64,000 bases of DNA from Siphonodentalium dalli (GCA_032622095.1 CP136068.1:114748509-114812508), one strand, 5' to 3'. Positions 45,885-58,251 are shown, counted from the first letter of the stretch. The notes: generated by a model from the letters alone, not told the origin. Made by a program: numbers and translations.

Positions 45885-46175
45885 CTCAGCTCCGTGGTCC
45901 AGCGGTTAGCATGTCAGACTTGTCTTCATTGTCAACACATTGAGATGAATTCACAGCCTGCCGCTGGTCTAATGTGAGTTTCACAAAGCAGTGGCTTGGC
46001 CGAATTAATCGTAGTGTAATTGTCGGATTGTATGCTGTTCATATTTTGCGCCATGTTGTGACCCTTGAGGAAGGTCGCTTGTATTGTGACTGGTTCTCAC
46101 CACCCATGTGTTTAAAAGGGCTCCTCATTATGAACAGATAAAGATATTGTCATTATGCTAGCCAATTTGTGACTG
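45885..46175 (+). mobile_element. tRNA-derived SINE-like repeat
   Basis: The head GTGGTCCAGCGGTTAGCATG resembles a tRNA A-box region; the B-box is degenerate (GATGAATTCAC). The body has CCCTTGAGGAAGGTCGCTTG, like the central domain of several metazoan SINEs. The 3' half is repeated at 46620-46743. Confidence 0.55.
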
Positions 46176-46599
46176 TACCTCCCCAGCAGGGAAGAATCCA
46201 GAGATAATTTGGGGACACCTGTTTCCAGCAGAGGATATGTACCGGTATCCCAATATAACTTTAAAATACGGCTTATACACCGAACCAACACAGATACAGA
46301 TGCATATATTATAAATATGACATAATATTTCTGATTTAAAAATTCAACATGCAAATGAAGGCTGTATTGCAACTGCAGATTTTTTATTTACAGTGCATAT
46401 TGTTGAATTGCCTTCAAAATTCAGGTTGACTGAATACTGTCCACTAGGAATTTGGGGTCATTTGGGCTTCTCAAGTTTGGGCGCCCATACCTGTAACAGG
46501 TATCAAAACAGCCCTAGAAATTTCACTGCTACCCAGTCTCCGGGGAGCAGTAGATGGTTAACCCTTTCATTGCCAAGTCCGATTTTTGTATCTGACATG

Positions 46600-46743
46600 C
46601 TAACTGCTGGACCACAGAGCTCTTTCCATCACCTTGAGCAAGGTCGCTTGTATTGTGACTGTTTCTCACCACCCATGTGTTGAAAAGGGCTCCTGATTAT
46701 GAGAAGATAAAGATATTGTCAGCATGCTAGCCAATTTGTGACT
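46600..46743 (+). mobile_element. SINE-like repeat, 3' half
   Basis: Shares AAGGTCGCTTGTATTGTGAC through GCTAGCCAATTTGTGACTGT with 45885-46175. It is preceded by an F3 MITE end fragment and an inverted copy of the A-box-like phrase (TGCTAACTGCTGGACCAC). Confidence 0.6.
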
Positions 46744-46744
46744 G

Positions 46745-46879
46745 TACAGTAATGCCCTAAGTAATCGACTCTTTAACTACAGCAGAATTATGGGTAACTT
46801 TTCAGGATTTAGTCGGAAATATGGCTTGTTGCCATTCATCGGAAAGCTCTCAGGGTCGATTACTTAGGGTATTACTGTA
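46745..46879. mobile_element. TACAGTAATGCCC MITE, deleted copy
   Basis: The left arm is complete; the right arm keeps only GGGTCGATTACTTAGGG and the end. Confidence 0.8.
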
Positions 46880-47344
46880 CCTCCCACAGTCTCCGGGGAG
46901 CAGTAGATGGTTAATTAGTGTTCAGGCTCCTCAGGGCAATAATTGTCCCATGAATTGGAATGGGGTACCTGTAGGATGTGTGTAATATATTGATCGATTA
47001 TTATAATTATTATGATACAGGAGTGACGCATTTTCAATCTTTGTTGCAACACACATGATCCCCCCCCCCCCCCCCAACGACATCTTAGGCCATGTTTTTT
47101 TCAATTTTCTTTTTTCTTTCAATTTTTTCCACCGACCCACAAATTTTATGTTCATATGTAAACAAAGTATTGACATTAAAGGCAACCAAATACCACATAA
47201 TTCTGTTAAATATACATCATCCATCATCAGAAGTTATGACAGCAATTTGCGTGTGACATATACTTTAACCAATTTACTCATAAGCAGAGGTTCACTGACT
47301 TGGAAAAGTGTCTCCAAAGTGAGAGACATTTATTACCTTAAAGT

Positions 47345-47705
47345 GATATGAAACACTCCGGTAGGGTGATCACATAGATATGGAGAATAATCTTGCTCGA
47401 AGTAGTTATTTTCGGATTATATTAATCCAAATTGACAACACACACCGTCATTCTTATATATTAATTAAATGCAATGACTCTAGATGGGAAAATAGTTTGC
47501 GTTAATTTATCGCCGATTGTTGCGTCCCAAATTGAGATGTAAATATTTACAATCGAGCGTAGTTCAGACGATGTTTTCTATGGAGTGGTATGGTCAATTC
47601 ATATGAAATTTTCAGTAAACTTAGTAGAATGATACATTCCCCAGGTTGGCATAGGACCTGATTACTAACTTATAAGTTTATTGCACTCGAACAAGTCCAT
47701 ATGTC
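47345..47705. repeat. Dispersed repeat, copy 2 of 2
   Basis: Diverged copy of 18216-18590, starting ATGAAACACTCCGG and ending AACAAGTCCATATG. Confidence 0.7.
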
Positions 47706-47709
47706 TTTA

Positions 47710-48840
47710 AACATTTAATTGTGCCCCATGTAAATTTGAATTTTAAATCCATTGTAAGTATCTATTAATAATGGGATAAAACATTTTGCTTAACAATTGA
47801 AAGTCTACAACAAGTAATTAGATGCATTATTTATATGTGTGTCAGTAATTATCAGGTCAGACACAACCTCAATTCAACTATTATAGTTAAATTTAGTTAT
47901 AAGTTATATTTAGTTATAAGTTATATATAGTTATAAGTGGGACAGTGTCCAAACATTATTTACTTGACTTCCTAAACCTGTAATCAACATAAAATTTCTC
48001 TATGAAAACAATAACCCCAAAAAATCTGCTTGATATACAACATCTGCAGTTTTCACTTAAAACTTCTCGCACAATAAAACAAAACCAGCTTTCAGGGTAC
48101 AATGAACAATAAATATCATTAAACAACATATCCGTTCATTCTTCAGCCTCTGTCCCAATCTCCCTGTGTGAGCTAATTCATACTGTGGCGGGCGTGGGAC
48201 AGATGGTTGACTGTATGAAGGGAGAGCTGGCTCATAAAAAGATCTCAGCCTAAATATATGACATTTCTCATGAGGGCAGATAATTGATAGATAAATGTCA
48301 ACATAACTGTTTTAATAAAAGTTTTTTTATTTCAGGGAATTCATATGTAACCATACAATTTGTAAAAAAAAACTGAATAAATTATCCACAACAAAAAACT
48401 ATTATATTTTATTTTGACAATGCTAAATTCACCATTTTCCTGTTTTTGTGAAAACTATGGGATCACGCATTCCAGTGCACAGCCAAATTGAACTTGTAGC
48501 AACATTAGAGCAAATGTTGAGTCTCCCGATAAAATTTGTTTTGTAACCTTTTACTCTGGCTTATTTTAGTTAATAATGACACAAGTTTGCCTTTCTTAAT
48601 GCCATTAACATGGTCACTCAATCGGTCAAAGTAGTCCAATTGAATGTCAGTTGACTTCCTGTGCTATCATGATAATATTTTCGCACGGATCGAGACATGT
48701 TATTTCGTCGCATAAACAAACATGGTACCAATTTAGTATGATACTGTTTTAAATAATTGTTTTGAAATATAATGTTTGGTTATACCTCAAATTCACAAAA
48801 CGATGATATTCATATTGACCTATTATAGTTGAATATAACT
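47710..48840. other. Intron sequence, nothing identified
   Basis: A short run of ~17-bp TTTAGTTATAAGTTATA units lies at 47885-47938. No exon was recognised. Confidence 0.4.
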
Positions 48841-48842
48841 AT

Positions 48843-49625
48843 AACTAGAGGTGTGACTGTCCCAATGGGACTACGGATACCCCCCTGTTTTTAAAATACT
48901 AAGATGTTTCACATGTCAGTAAACATTTAGTTAAAATAATAAAATAACAGTTCCCATTGCAGGTGTACAACCATAACCCTAATCTTAAACCTATTGACCG
49001 AAAAATGTAGGAATAAAAGCTTGGACAAAATTATGTATGTTGCGAAAAAAATTCTAAGTTGTAAAAGGGGAATAACTCCACCAAAAAATGTCGGACAGAC
49101 GTCATAATCGCAGGTGCACAGGTTCCCATGGTACTAAATATCAGTGCCAAGATTAAAAAACATTGACCGAAAAATGTAGGAATAAAAGCTCGGACAAAAT
49201 TATGAATGTTGCAAAAAAAGTTTCTAAATAAAAAAAGGGGGATAACTCCACCAAAAAATGTCGGACAGACGTCATAATCGCAAGTGCACAAGTTCCCATG
49301 GTACTAAATATCTGTGCCACATTTTAAAAAAATTGACTGAAAATTGTAGGAATAAAAGCTCTGACAAAAGTATACATGTTGTGAAAAAGGGGGGATAACT
49401 CCACTAAAAAAAGTCCAACAGACGTCATAATCGCAGGTGCACAAGTTCCCATGGTGGTTGATGTCTGTGTCAAGTTTCACGGAAATTGATCAAAAAACGA
49501 CTGAGAAAAACTCCGGACAAATTTGTGTCCATGGACGGACGACGCCGACGGATGGACGGACGGACGGACGGACAGACAAGCTGACTCCAGTATACCCCCC
49601 CTAACTTCGTTGCAGGGGGTATAAT
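48843..49625 (+). mobile_element. Helitron/pearl-like tandem-core element, apparently complete
   Basis: It starts AACTAGAGGTGTGACTGTCC. About three to four ~160-bp units follow with AAAAATGTAGGAATAAAAGC and GACGTCATAATCGCAGGTGC. Then comes a GGACGGAC tract (49532-49577) and a terminal hairpin TATACCCCCCCTAACTTCG...GCAGGGGGTATAA (49595-49624). The reverse copy is at 8419-10039; a 5'-end fragment is at 61131. The assignment to Helitron-like elements is inference from layout. Confidence 0.78.
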
Positions 49626-49664
49626 AATTGAACTCAGACCTGGTTATTGGAGTCTGATTCCTAC

Positions 49665-49768
49665 CTTTCCTTTATTTTTAGGAAGCCGGTTTGTTGAAAG
49701 TTTGCTTCTTGAATCCTCCGTTCGATCAGTTCTAGATCAGATGCGGCTCGAAGACGCAGAATGCTCAC
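49665..49768 (-). CDS. RING gene exon
   Basis: Encodes VSILRLRAASDLELIERRIQ and EANFQQTGFLKIKE, plus two bases of a serine codon. The acceptor is TTAACTTCTTCAAG and the donor AAAG/GTAGGA. It continues the helical/coiled-coil region. It follows the 51657 donor in phase 0. Confidence 0.85.
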
Positions 49769-49929
49769 CTTGAAGAAGTTAACAAGTATAAATGACATGG
49801 GTTGGTTATATTTATCAATTACATGCACTAATATCTATTATTTTTGATCTTATAACAACTTTGTGAACAAATAACCCGAGAAATGAAGTCCGAGAGAGAT
49901 GGTTGTGGAGATTCCCCCAAACACCTTCT

Positions 49930-50290
49930 CTAAGCCTGTCATTTGCAGAATGAGGTGCCCAGAGGGTGAATTTAGTGACGATATCCCAAACGACTGGCTA
50001 GCATCGCAATATTCATCCTCAGGGAACCTCGTTCTGCTTAGGCCTCAACTGCTATGGGAGACCTAGAATCAGATTGAAGTTCCCCAGTTGAATGGATTTT
50101 ATCTTCGGCAAATTAGGGGATATAGAAACTGCCCAGAAGGGAAAAAGTCACTAAAAACAATGATAATTTCAGACTATAGATCATTTCTAAGCAGAAAGAG
50201 ATCCCCAGAGGGTGAATTTGATGATGCTATTCCGATGTGCGGGGCAGTGTCACTAAATTTACCCTTTGGGGACCTCATTCTGCAAAAGAC
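49930..50290. repeat. TTCACCCTCTGGGGACCTC hairpin repeat
   Basis: CAGAATGAGGTGCCCAGAGG at the left and a TTTGGGGACCTCATTCTGCA arm at the right, as in 33411-33770. It explains the 87-codon frame at 50088. Confidence 0.7.
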
Positions 50291-50741
50291 AGACAGGCTA
50301 TTTGCAGGCTTGGAAGTAAGTTTCAGGGGAAACGCAACAAAAAGTCTATGAACAAAATTCTCTTGTGAAATAAGCCCTACCCAAATGCAAAAAAATTGAT
50401 TTAATTATTATTTATCCCGCAAATAAAGGGAGCAACATACCAAAGATCCTAGTTCCTATTATGGACAGCTTTAATTTGATTTAATGAATAAGCCAAATGA
50501 CAGTTGTGGGTACAAATGCGCCAGACGCACCGGCACAGTCCCACAAAAAGACTAAATTAAAAGCCAACAAACAAACAACATACTGAAAGCATGAAAATGA
50601 ACATGAATAAAGAGGTACATGAAATAACGACAGCAGAAGTTGTTAAAACCAATGAAGATGAGATGGGTAGGCGGCAGGAAAATTCAAAATTTCTAAGCGA
50701 CTGATGTGCAAGTAGCATCCTGCCAACAAAATTAAATAAAT

Positions 50742-51690
50742 ACCTCTGCTTCTTCTGCCCGGCTCTGTTCTTTAATGATAATAATAATGATTACCTTCAC
50801 TTCTTCCGCCCGGCTCTGTTCTTTAATGTTAATAATAATGATTACCTCCGCTTCTTCTGCCCGGCTCTGTTCTTTAATGTTAATAATAATAATTACCTCT
50901 GCTTCTTCTGCCCGGTTCTGTTCTTTAATGATAATAATAATAATTACCTTCACTTCTTCCGCCCGGCTCTGTTCTTTAATGTTAATAATAATAAATACCT
51001 CCGCTTCTTCTGCCCGGCTCTGTTCTTTAATGTTAATAATAATAATTACCTCCGCTTCTTCTGCCAGGCTCTGTTCTTTAATGTTAATAATAATAATTAC
51101 CTCTGCTTCTTCCGCCCGGTTCTGTTCTTTAATGTTAATAATAATAAATACCTCCGCTTCTTCTGCCCGGTTCTGTTCTTTAATGTTAATAATAATAATT
51201 ACCTCCGCTTCTTCCGCCCGGCTGTTCTTTAATGTTAATAATAATAAATACCTCCGCTTCTTCCGCCCGGCTCTGTTCTTTAATGTTAATAATAATAAAT
51301 ACCTCCGCTTCTTCTGCCCGGCTCTGTTCTTTAATGTTAATAATAATAAATACCTCCGCTTCTTCTGCCCGGCTCTGTTCTTTAATGTTAATAATAATAA
51401 ATACCTCCGCTTCTTCCGTCCGGCTCTGTTCTTTAATGTTAATAATAATAAATACCTCCGCTTCTGCCCGGCTCTGTTCTTTAATGTTAATAATAATAAA
51501 TACCTCCGCTTCTTCTGCCTGGCTCTGTTCTTTAATGTTAATAATAATAAATACCTCCGCTTCTTCTGCCCGGCTCTGTTCTTTAATGTTAATAATAATA
51601 AATACCTCCGCTTCTTCTGCCCGGCTCTGTTCTTTAATGTTAATAATAATAATTACCTCCGCTTCTTCTGCCCGGCTCTGTTCTTTCTTT
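50742..51690. repeat. 51-bp minisatellite spanning an exon/intron boundary (19 units)
   Basis: I count 19 units of about 51 bp, each ending GGCTCTGTTCTTT on the plus strand. On the minus strand a unit is exon tail (AACAGAGCCGGGCAGAAGAA, GCGGAG) followed by intron start (GTAATTATT or GTATTTATT) and ATTAACATTAAAG. The proximal unit (51657-51690) is the real 3' end of the RING gene exon; the other 18 lie in the intron. Each carries a GAG/GTA donor, and AAAG before each exon tail is acceptor-like. Most units are 51 bases and open on the minus strand. One near 51220 lacks two bases and one near 51465 lacks three. Long open frames on the plus strand here are artefacts of the array. Confidence 0.93.
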
Positions 51691-51786
51691 AGCTGCTGCT
51701 GTTCACTTTTCTTCTCTGTTTCTATCTGTCTGATTTTCTTTGCAGTTTCTTTGTTAGCAATATCTCTCTCAAATAGTATCTTCTGT
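51657..51786 (-). CDS. RING gene exon (coiled coil; boundary minisatellite)
   Basis: The exon begins with one base (completing isoleucine), then QKILFERDIANKETAKKIRQ, IETEKKSEQQQLKKEQSRAE and EAE, ending at GAG/GTAATT. It is a strongly charged coiled coil, a likely dimerisation region. Acceptor ATATGTAACAG. The exon end at 51657 is the first of up to 19 equivalent donor sites; any later site would add EQSRAEEAE-type residues separated by a hydrophobic VIIIINIK stretch. Confidence 0.87.
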
Positions 51787-52499
51787 CTGTTACATATAAT
51801 GATAGCATATATTAATGAAAGTATCAGACAACGAAGGCTATAAATATGTTTTGAATAATGTGCTAGACAATTCAGAGAAGAAAACAGTTAAAGATTGATT
51901 ATCTCTTCATATAAAAATTTTGAAATAGTTTTGTGGGTCTAAACTAATCAATATGAATTGAAGACCCATGTCCGGAAATGCTTCTATCAATTAATATTAA
52001 TTTTATTTAAAATATTTTATATTTTTTTAACAGACCATTCATGATCAGGCGATACCATATAGCAATAGAGATCATTAGGGTGTTCCCATAGCTATGGTTC
52101 GAACGTCAAATGTCCCAGACTGATTGTATTATTGTATGATTGTATTGTTTTATTACATAGTAAAAAGCGATTATGTGTCTAATTAACGTTTATTTGTGAC
52201 AAAATTATACAATAAAATTTCTGGTCTCTGTTAACAGTAACCACTGTTGTTCGTTAACTATACAACCACACATTTTTAGACCAGAAAATATTCAAAATAT
52301 AATCAAGAATCGATAGAAGCATTTCCGGACAGGGGTCTGCGATTCATATCTAATATTTTATAGCCCGGTATATATATAACACATGTTTACAAAGAGATAG
52401 ACCGACCATCTTTAACCTTTTCTTGACGGGGGCTGTGATTCGTATTGAGCTGCAATGAGAGGTGCAAAAACAAAAAAGATTGTCAGTCTGTAACCAAGC

Positions 52500-52865
52500 C
52501 TGAGTTTAGTGTGTGGGCGAGCATCACCAAATTCACCCTCTGGGGACCTCATTCTGCATGGCTTCATCTGCTATGGCAGACTTAGACTAAGATTGAAGTT
52601 TCCAAATGGTGAATATTGTGATGTAGACCCATTTGGAACCTTGATTATGCAATTTGTTATCTGCTAATTTGGGGAAATAGAGAATCTAAACTAAACAAAG
52701 AAATAGAATCTATGTGAAGTCTATAGAAATTTGATAGCAAAGAAACTTTCCAGAGAAGATGAGGGCTAAGCAGAATAAGGTCGCCAGAGGGTGAATTTAG
52801 TGATGCTAGCCTGCTATGTGGGATAGCGTCACTAAATTCACGCTCTGGGGGACCTCAATCTGCAA
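52500..52865. repeat. TTCACCCTCTGGGGACCTC hairpin repeat
   Basis: Same layout as 33411-33770: CACCAAATTCACCCTCTGGG, inner CAGAGGGTGAATTTAGTGAT, and a third arm GTCACTAAATTCACGCTC. Confidence 0.75.
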
Positions 52866-53016
52866 ATGACAGGCATGTCTGTAACTCAAAGTCACAGAGG
52901 TTGAATTGTGCAAAGAAGGACCCTTGGTCCAATATGCAGCAGCCAATATATATGTGCCCAATATTGTTCATGGAATGGAGGTGTCTTGGGTCAATTTGGT
53001 CAGAGAGAGCTCTTCT

Positions 53017-53910
53017 GCGACATGCGAAGATAGGTCCTGTTGACATCAGATGTCTTAAAAGGGCACTAATAATTAATTCAATTGAATACTTAATTATATA
53101 CACAAAATGGTTGCAATCTGGTCGGTGAAAATTGAAAAACGTGGATAAATTGATCGGTAGAGTATAATGAGATAGATGCAGTTGACCTCAGACAATTTAA
53201 AGGGGCACATATGAGCAATAAAGAATGATCCTTGTGTAGAAAAAAATGGTACAGGTGGGTTACATGACATGGGGAGTAGGCGGACACTGGTTGATAATAA
53301 AACATTACTTACTTACCTTTGACCTCAGATGACTTAAAAGGGGAATAATAAATTATATGATCAATAAAGAGCATTTCTTATCAGTCTAGAAGATATGTGG
53401 GAAATTGGTGGTGATAAAACAATTGCATAATAGGAAGAGTATTAGTCAGAGGTTACATGTATGTTTCATCGTGTTTATACAGGTCATAAATGGAATCAGG
53501 ATAGAGGTGTTAAACTGTTATTTAAAAATTGGCCACCAATTTTCCCACATATCTTCTGAAATGATAATAAATGCTCTTTATTGATCGTATAATCTTTAAG
53601 TCAAATCTGAGTTCAAAGGTACGTGTTTAATGTCTCATGGATGGAACATGAGAAGATAAGCATATCCCATGCCATTCCCCTGGTCAGGTGACCCATATGT
53701 ACGGTACTAATTTTCCTACATATTACTCATAAATTCCCCATTAAGTCATCTGAGGTCAACAGCATCTATCTTATAACACTCTATGGGTCAATTTATCCCC
53801 GTGTTTTAATTTTCACTGACCAGATTGCAAACATGTTGGATATTTTATTGATTATTTAATTTAATTAATTATTAGTGCCATTTTAAGATATCTGATGTCA
53901 ACGGGACATA
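53017..53910. repeat. Foldback repeat (~0.9 kb)
   Basis: Outer arms around GTTGACATCAGATGTCTTAA (53040-53058) pair with TTAAGATATCTGATGTCAAC (53882-53901). Inner arms around CATATCTTCTGAAATGATAA (53550) pair with 53385-53400. Motifs such as GACCTCAGATGACTTAAA recur several times inside. Confidence 0.7.
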
Positions 53911-53944
53911 TATAATAAGATCCCCTGGGTCAAATTTCCCACAT

Positions 53945-56900
53945 GTACAGACCTTCTCAAAATAAGTGGCCCTTTTAACGCGGTCCTCAACGTGGTCGTA
54001 ACGCGGTCGTAACGCCAACGTAACGTGGTTTTTGCGTTGATAACGCGTTGGTGATACGTTATGACCGCGTTGACAATCAACGGACCGCGTTGAAGTTTAA
54101 CGCAGACTGCGTTGAAGTTTAACGCAGACCGCGTTTACGTTAAACACGTTGCGCTAATGATCAACGCACAGTCGCACACACGTTTTCAAATGTATATGTT
54201 TTGTTTTTAAATATTTGATGAGGACACATAAAGAAACTGAATTTCAGTGATTTAATTCTGGTGAGAAAAACAGAATTTAACTGAATTATTAAACTTATAT
54301 ATACTACTAGTACGGTAAAAAGTAAGTTAATATTTACCATACATGTATGCTTGCCAATACAATAGCGGACAATTACTGAAACATGTAACGTCTCTTCGAA
54401 GCAAACGTTGAGTAAGTTTATTTCATCATTGTGAAAGCGACACGGCCTCATTGAGTGATCATTGTGGCACACGATGTCCGCTAGCCAATCAAAACAGACA
54501 AAGTTATGCTTGCACGTGTCCAGTCGAGAATTCTGTGTTTGAATCACAGTCAATCAATACAGAATACAAGCTGGTAGGAGGAGTCATCTTCACAAAGTTG
54601 CTACATGGTATAAAAATATCTTGCAGAAATTCCTTTGATCTAAATTTAATAATAACTTCAAATAACGAGACAATGTCACCATTCAGCAGCGTGCGTGGTC
54701 CAATAGAGGTTCGAGATGGGGAAGTTTGTTTTCCTTGTATTAAAGGGGCACTGATATCTGGATAATATTTTACGAACTACCGACGAGAGGCTAATGAAAG
54801 TCCGAATAATCAAGTCATGGTATTCTTCAACATAAATCACAAATCGTGTTTATTTTATAATGACTATTGGTTTATTTAATGCTATACATGCACGTGTATA
54901 GTGGTATACATAACGAGCGTCGTGAAAATTTCTGGAATTTTTCATTGCGTTTGTTTATGGCGTACAGTGTATATAAACGCGCTTTATTGTTTCATACAGT
55001 TTCGGCCGACATCGGAACTGACACAATACCCTTGGTCTATACATGAGCGTACATGTAATCGACATTTAAACGGATATGACGCTGAATATTAAATATTCAA
55101 ATAACACACATACATGTATATGTACATGTACATAGCGACGTGACATCAATATGTTTTGTTTGTTAGCAGTCTCGATTACGTTTCCACTAATTCGTGCAGC
55201 GCGATCAACGTGATTTACATTAATTTATTATTTTTTCCCGGAAAAAATCTAAATGTGGGCCAATATGTAAAACATTTTAACACAAATCTATCGTGCATTT
55301 CTCCCATCACGTTAACAACATTGTATTATTTTGGAAACGTTCCATTTCGTTGATGGTTATCTCGACTGCGTTTGTTGCGTGACGGTTTACTCGACCGCGT
55401 TGTGATCAACGTGATCTACATTTATTTGTTAGTTTTTTTCCCGGAAAAATCTAAATGTGGGCCTATATGTAAAACATTTAACACTAATCAGAATGCATTA
55501 CTCTCGTCACGCAAACAACATTGTATTATTTTGGAAACATTCCATTTCGTTGACGGTTATCTCGACTGCGTTTGTTGCGTTGATGGTTAACTTGACCGCG
55601 TTTGTTGCGTTGGCGGTCATCCCGATTTTTACATAATGCATGTACACATATCAATCAATTTTCAAATATGGGTGGAGTTACAGAAAATTATCTGGTGGTG
55701 GTGTGTGTGTGTTTTTTTTTTTAGCGGGACATTAAATTACCGTATATATTTTGTCCAGCATCGGCGTTTGAAATCAAATGGGTAAGCCATTATGTGTCGA
55801 CTGTAGACTTGTGATTTGAATTGTTAATATTTTACGATGTACTTGTCAGTAGAAATGATAACGAATTTCAGAGAATACTGTAAATATATGTGCAAAAGAA
55901 CTTTTTATTATATAAGGTTTTGATGACTAGATATCGGCTTTCAAGAGAATACATTTAACTCACTTGTTGTCAGTCTTGCAAAAAAATTCAAATTATCGCT
56001 TCTAATAAAGAGCGTCCATGTTTACACCGAAATGTGGTATGTAATAAAGAGCGTTTAAATTATGATAGTTTGTACTCGTTTTCAATGTAAAACCACAAAC
56101 GTATGTAGATATAGAACGATAATAAAACGGTGGACATTTGTGTGTGGTTTTTTTTGCGATTTCTGTGACATAATAATTGATGGTGACTATATTAAAGTTT
56201 TCTTTTATAACCCGGAAATCTAGAAAAAAACAATTTTGTCTAATTTGGTATCGTCGGACGGCGCTTGGATCTTCAAATGTACATTATACATTGTTTTCAA
56301 ATATTTGATGAAGACAAATAAATAATTGAATTGCAGTGATTTAATTCCAGTGAAAAAAAAACTGAAAAGTTAACAATATTATTCAACTTATATATCCTAC
56401 GGTAAAAAGAAAGTTAATATTTATCATATGCTTGCCTACACAATAGCGGATTATACATTGCTGGTCTTTTCGAAGCACCATTGAATACGAACGATGTCGT
56501 TATTTCATCATCAATGAATTAAGTAACACCTGAACAAGACTTCATCGAGTGCATGGTCACTAGCCAATCAAAACCGACGAAGTTATGACAGCACGTTTTC
56601 AATCGAGAATTCCGTTTGAGTCACATGGTATCACACTCCACTTTGCGTCTATTGACACCGCTGTCAATCATTCGCGGCATGCTTTTGATCCGCGGTCTGT
56701 TGGTCAAAGTGACAAATCACTGGTAACCAAATCTGAGCGCTGTTTGTTTTACATGTATTTCACAACACATGGATAATTAATATTCTAAATTATTTGCATC
56801 ACTGTACATGTATATCCATGTGTCAATTACGAACGTGCGTGTAAATGTAGATGTGTGTTTATCGTACCCTCACGAAGATTTCAAATGACATCGGACCCTT

Positions 56901-57543
56901 GGTGTAAAGGTTATTGACCTTTATTAGGAGGTGACGCTGAATATTAAATATTCAAAGAATACACGTACATGTACATTGCGACGTGAACTCAAAGTTTTTT
57001 GTTTGTTAGAAATCTCAATTGCATCTCTATTAATTCGTGCAGCGCGATCGATGTGATCTGCATTTATTTATTATTTTTTTCCAGAAAAATTCTAAATGTT
57101 AAATGTAAAACATCACCAATAAAGCATGCATCACACAAGCCAAACACACGGTCACCGTCTCGATTGATTACAACACTTCGTTCTGTTTCCTATCAGAAAA
57201 TTGTATGAAACTAAAATTGGTGGCCGTCGTTCATTTTCTCTTTTCAATTTAATGTTTTTTTAATAAAATGAGTTCATGTCTCAAAGTTCATGTTTACAAT
57301 GTTATTCAATAATTATTATTACAGTTGATAAGCTATTCTCCCGACCTCGTTTGTTGCGTTGACGGTTATCTCGACCGCGTTTGTTGCGTTGGTGGTCATG
57401 CCGACCGCGTTATGTTGCGTTGGTGGTTTCCTCGACCGCGTTTGAGTAACGTTACGACCGCGTTGGATTAACGCGGTCGTAACGTTACTCCAACGCGGTC
57501 GTAACGCGGTCGGGAGGGCCATTACTTTTGAGAAGGTCTGTAC
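53945..57543. mobile_element. 3.6-kb TIR element with CpG-rich subterminal arrays
   Basis: Ends GTACAGACCTTCTCAAAA and inverse; ACAT on both sides (53941-53944, 57544-57547). Next to each end are many AACGCGGTCGTAACG and GCGTTGACGG-like motifs (53977-54150, 57342-57515; also 55345-55625). The interior has a diverged ~1.2-kb internal duplication: 54180-55330 resembles 56270-57180 (TTCAAATATTTGATGA, CGGTAAAAAGAAAGTTAATA, CGTGCAGCGCGATC). No transposase was recognised; the 104-codon frame at 54451 has no known domain. It lies in the intron between the 58592 donor and 51786 acceptor of the RING gene. Confidence 0.82.
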
Positions 57544-57818
57544 ACATTTTCAGCTCCAATGGTCAGCCGTTTCTGTATAATCAATCAGTAGGTAAAATTT
57601 CAAGTTTGACACTGCATGTCGCTAGTAGTCATATTCAGACTGCAAAATACATGATGGAATATTCAATCGCATGAACTGGCATCACTTCAGTTACAGCAAA
57701 GTGCTCAGTGGATTAGTGGGCATCGATAATGAGTGAGAAAAAATACACCGGTGTAATCCTTTAACATGAATATTTACAGAAGATATCTTCGACTCAAATT
57801 AATTATGTTTTTACATAT

Positions 57819-58251
57819 GTGACCCGCCATATCAAATCCAGTCGTAAGTCGGGATTTTTTTACCCTGTGCCAATGCATTCTCTTATATATGTGAGTCGAC
57901 CATAGGTCGCCTCGCATATATAAGAGAATGCATTGGCCTAACAATTTTAATAATTTTTTCTTGTATTCTTTAACAATTTTATAATTTCACCCATACAGAG
58001 CCCCAGACAAACATGAGCAAACGACACTCTTCTATATGCTTCTATATATGTGTGGGGCTCCCTGCAGGGTATTTTATGTCCTAAAAATTGTAAGAAACAT
58101 TTATTTAAAAAAAATGATAAAAAATTGTTAGGCCAATGCATTCTCTTATATATGCGAGGCGACCTATGGTCGACTCGCATATATAAGAGAAAGCATTGGC
58201 ACAGGGTAAAAAAAATCCCGACTTACGACTGGATTTGATATGGCGGGTCAC
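57819..58251. mobile_element. Twin-hairpin MITE, family F4
   Basis: Ends GTGACCCGCCATATCAAATC and inverse, with ATAT on both sides (57815-57818, 58252-58255). Palindromes at 57868-57938 and 58130-58200 are in opposite orientation, separated by AT-rich DNA and TGTGTGGGGCTCCCTGCAGG. Confidence 0.88.

Noticed and set aside
45895-45960. tRNA gene
   Set aside because: A-box-like sequence only; no cloverleaf, degenerate B-box. Treated as a SINE head.
50742-51690. CRISPR-like array
   Set aside because: Units are contiguous tandem repeats with no unique spacers, and the DNA is eukaryotic.
50775-51843. Long plus-strand open frames of 305 and 203 codons
   Set aside because: They read across the 51-bp array on the wrong strand; the periodic LIIINTSASSARLCSLM-type pattern is a consequence of the repeat. 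The minus strand has the real exon.
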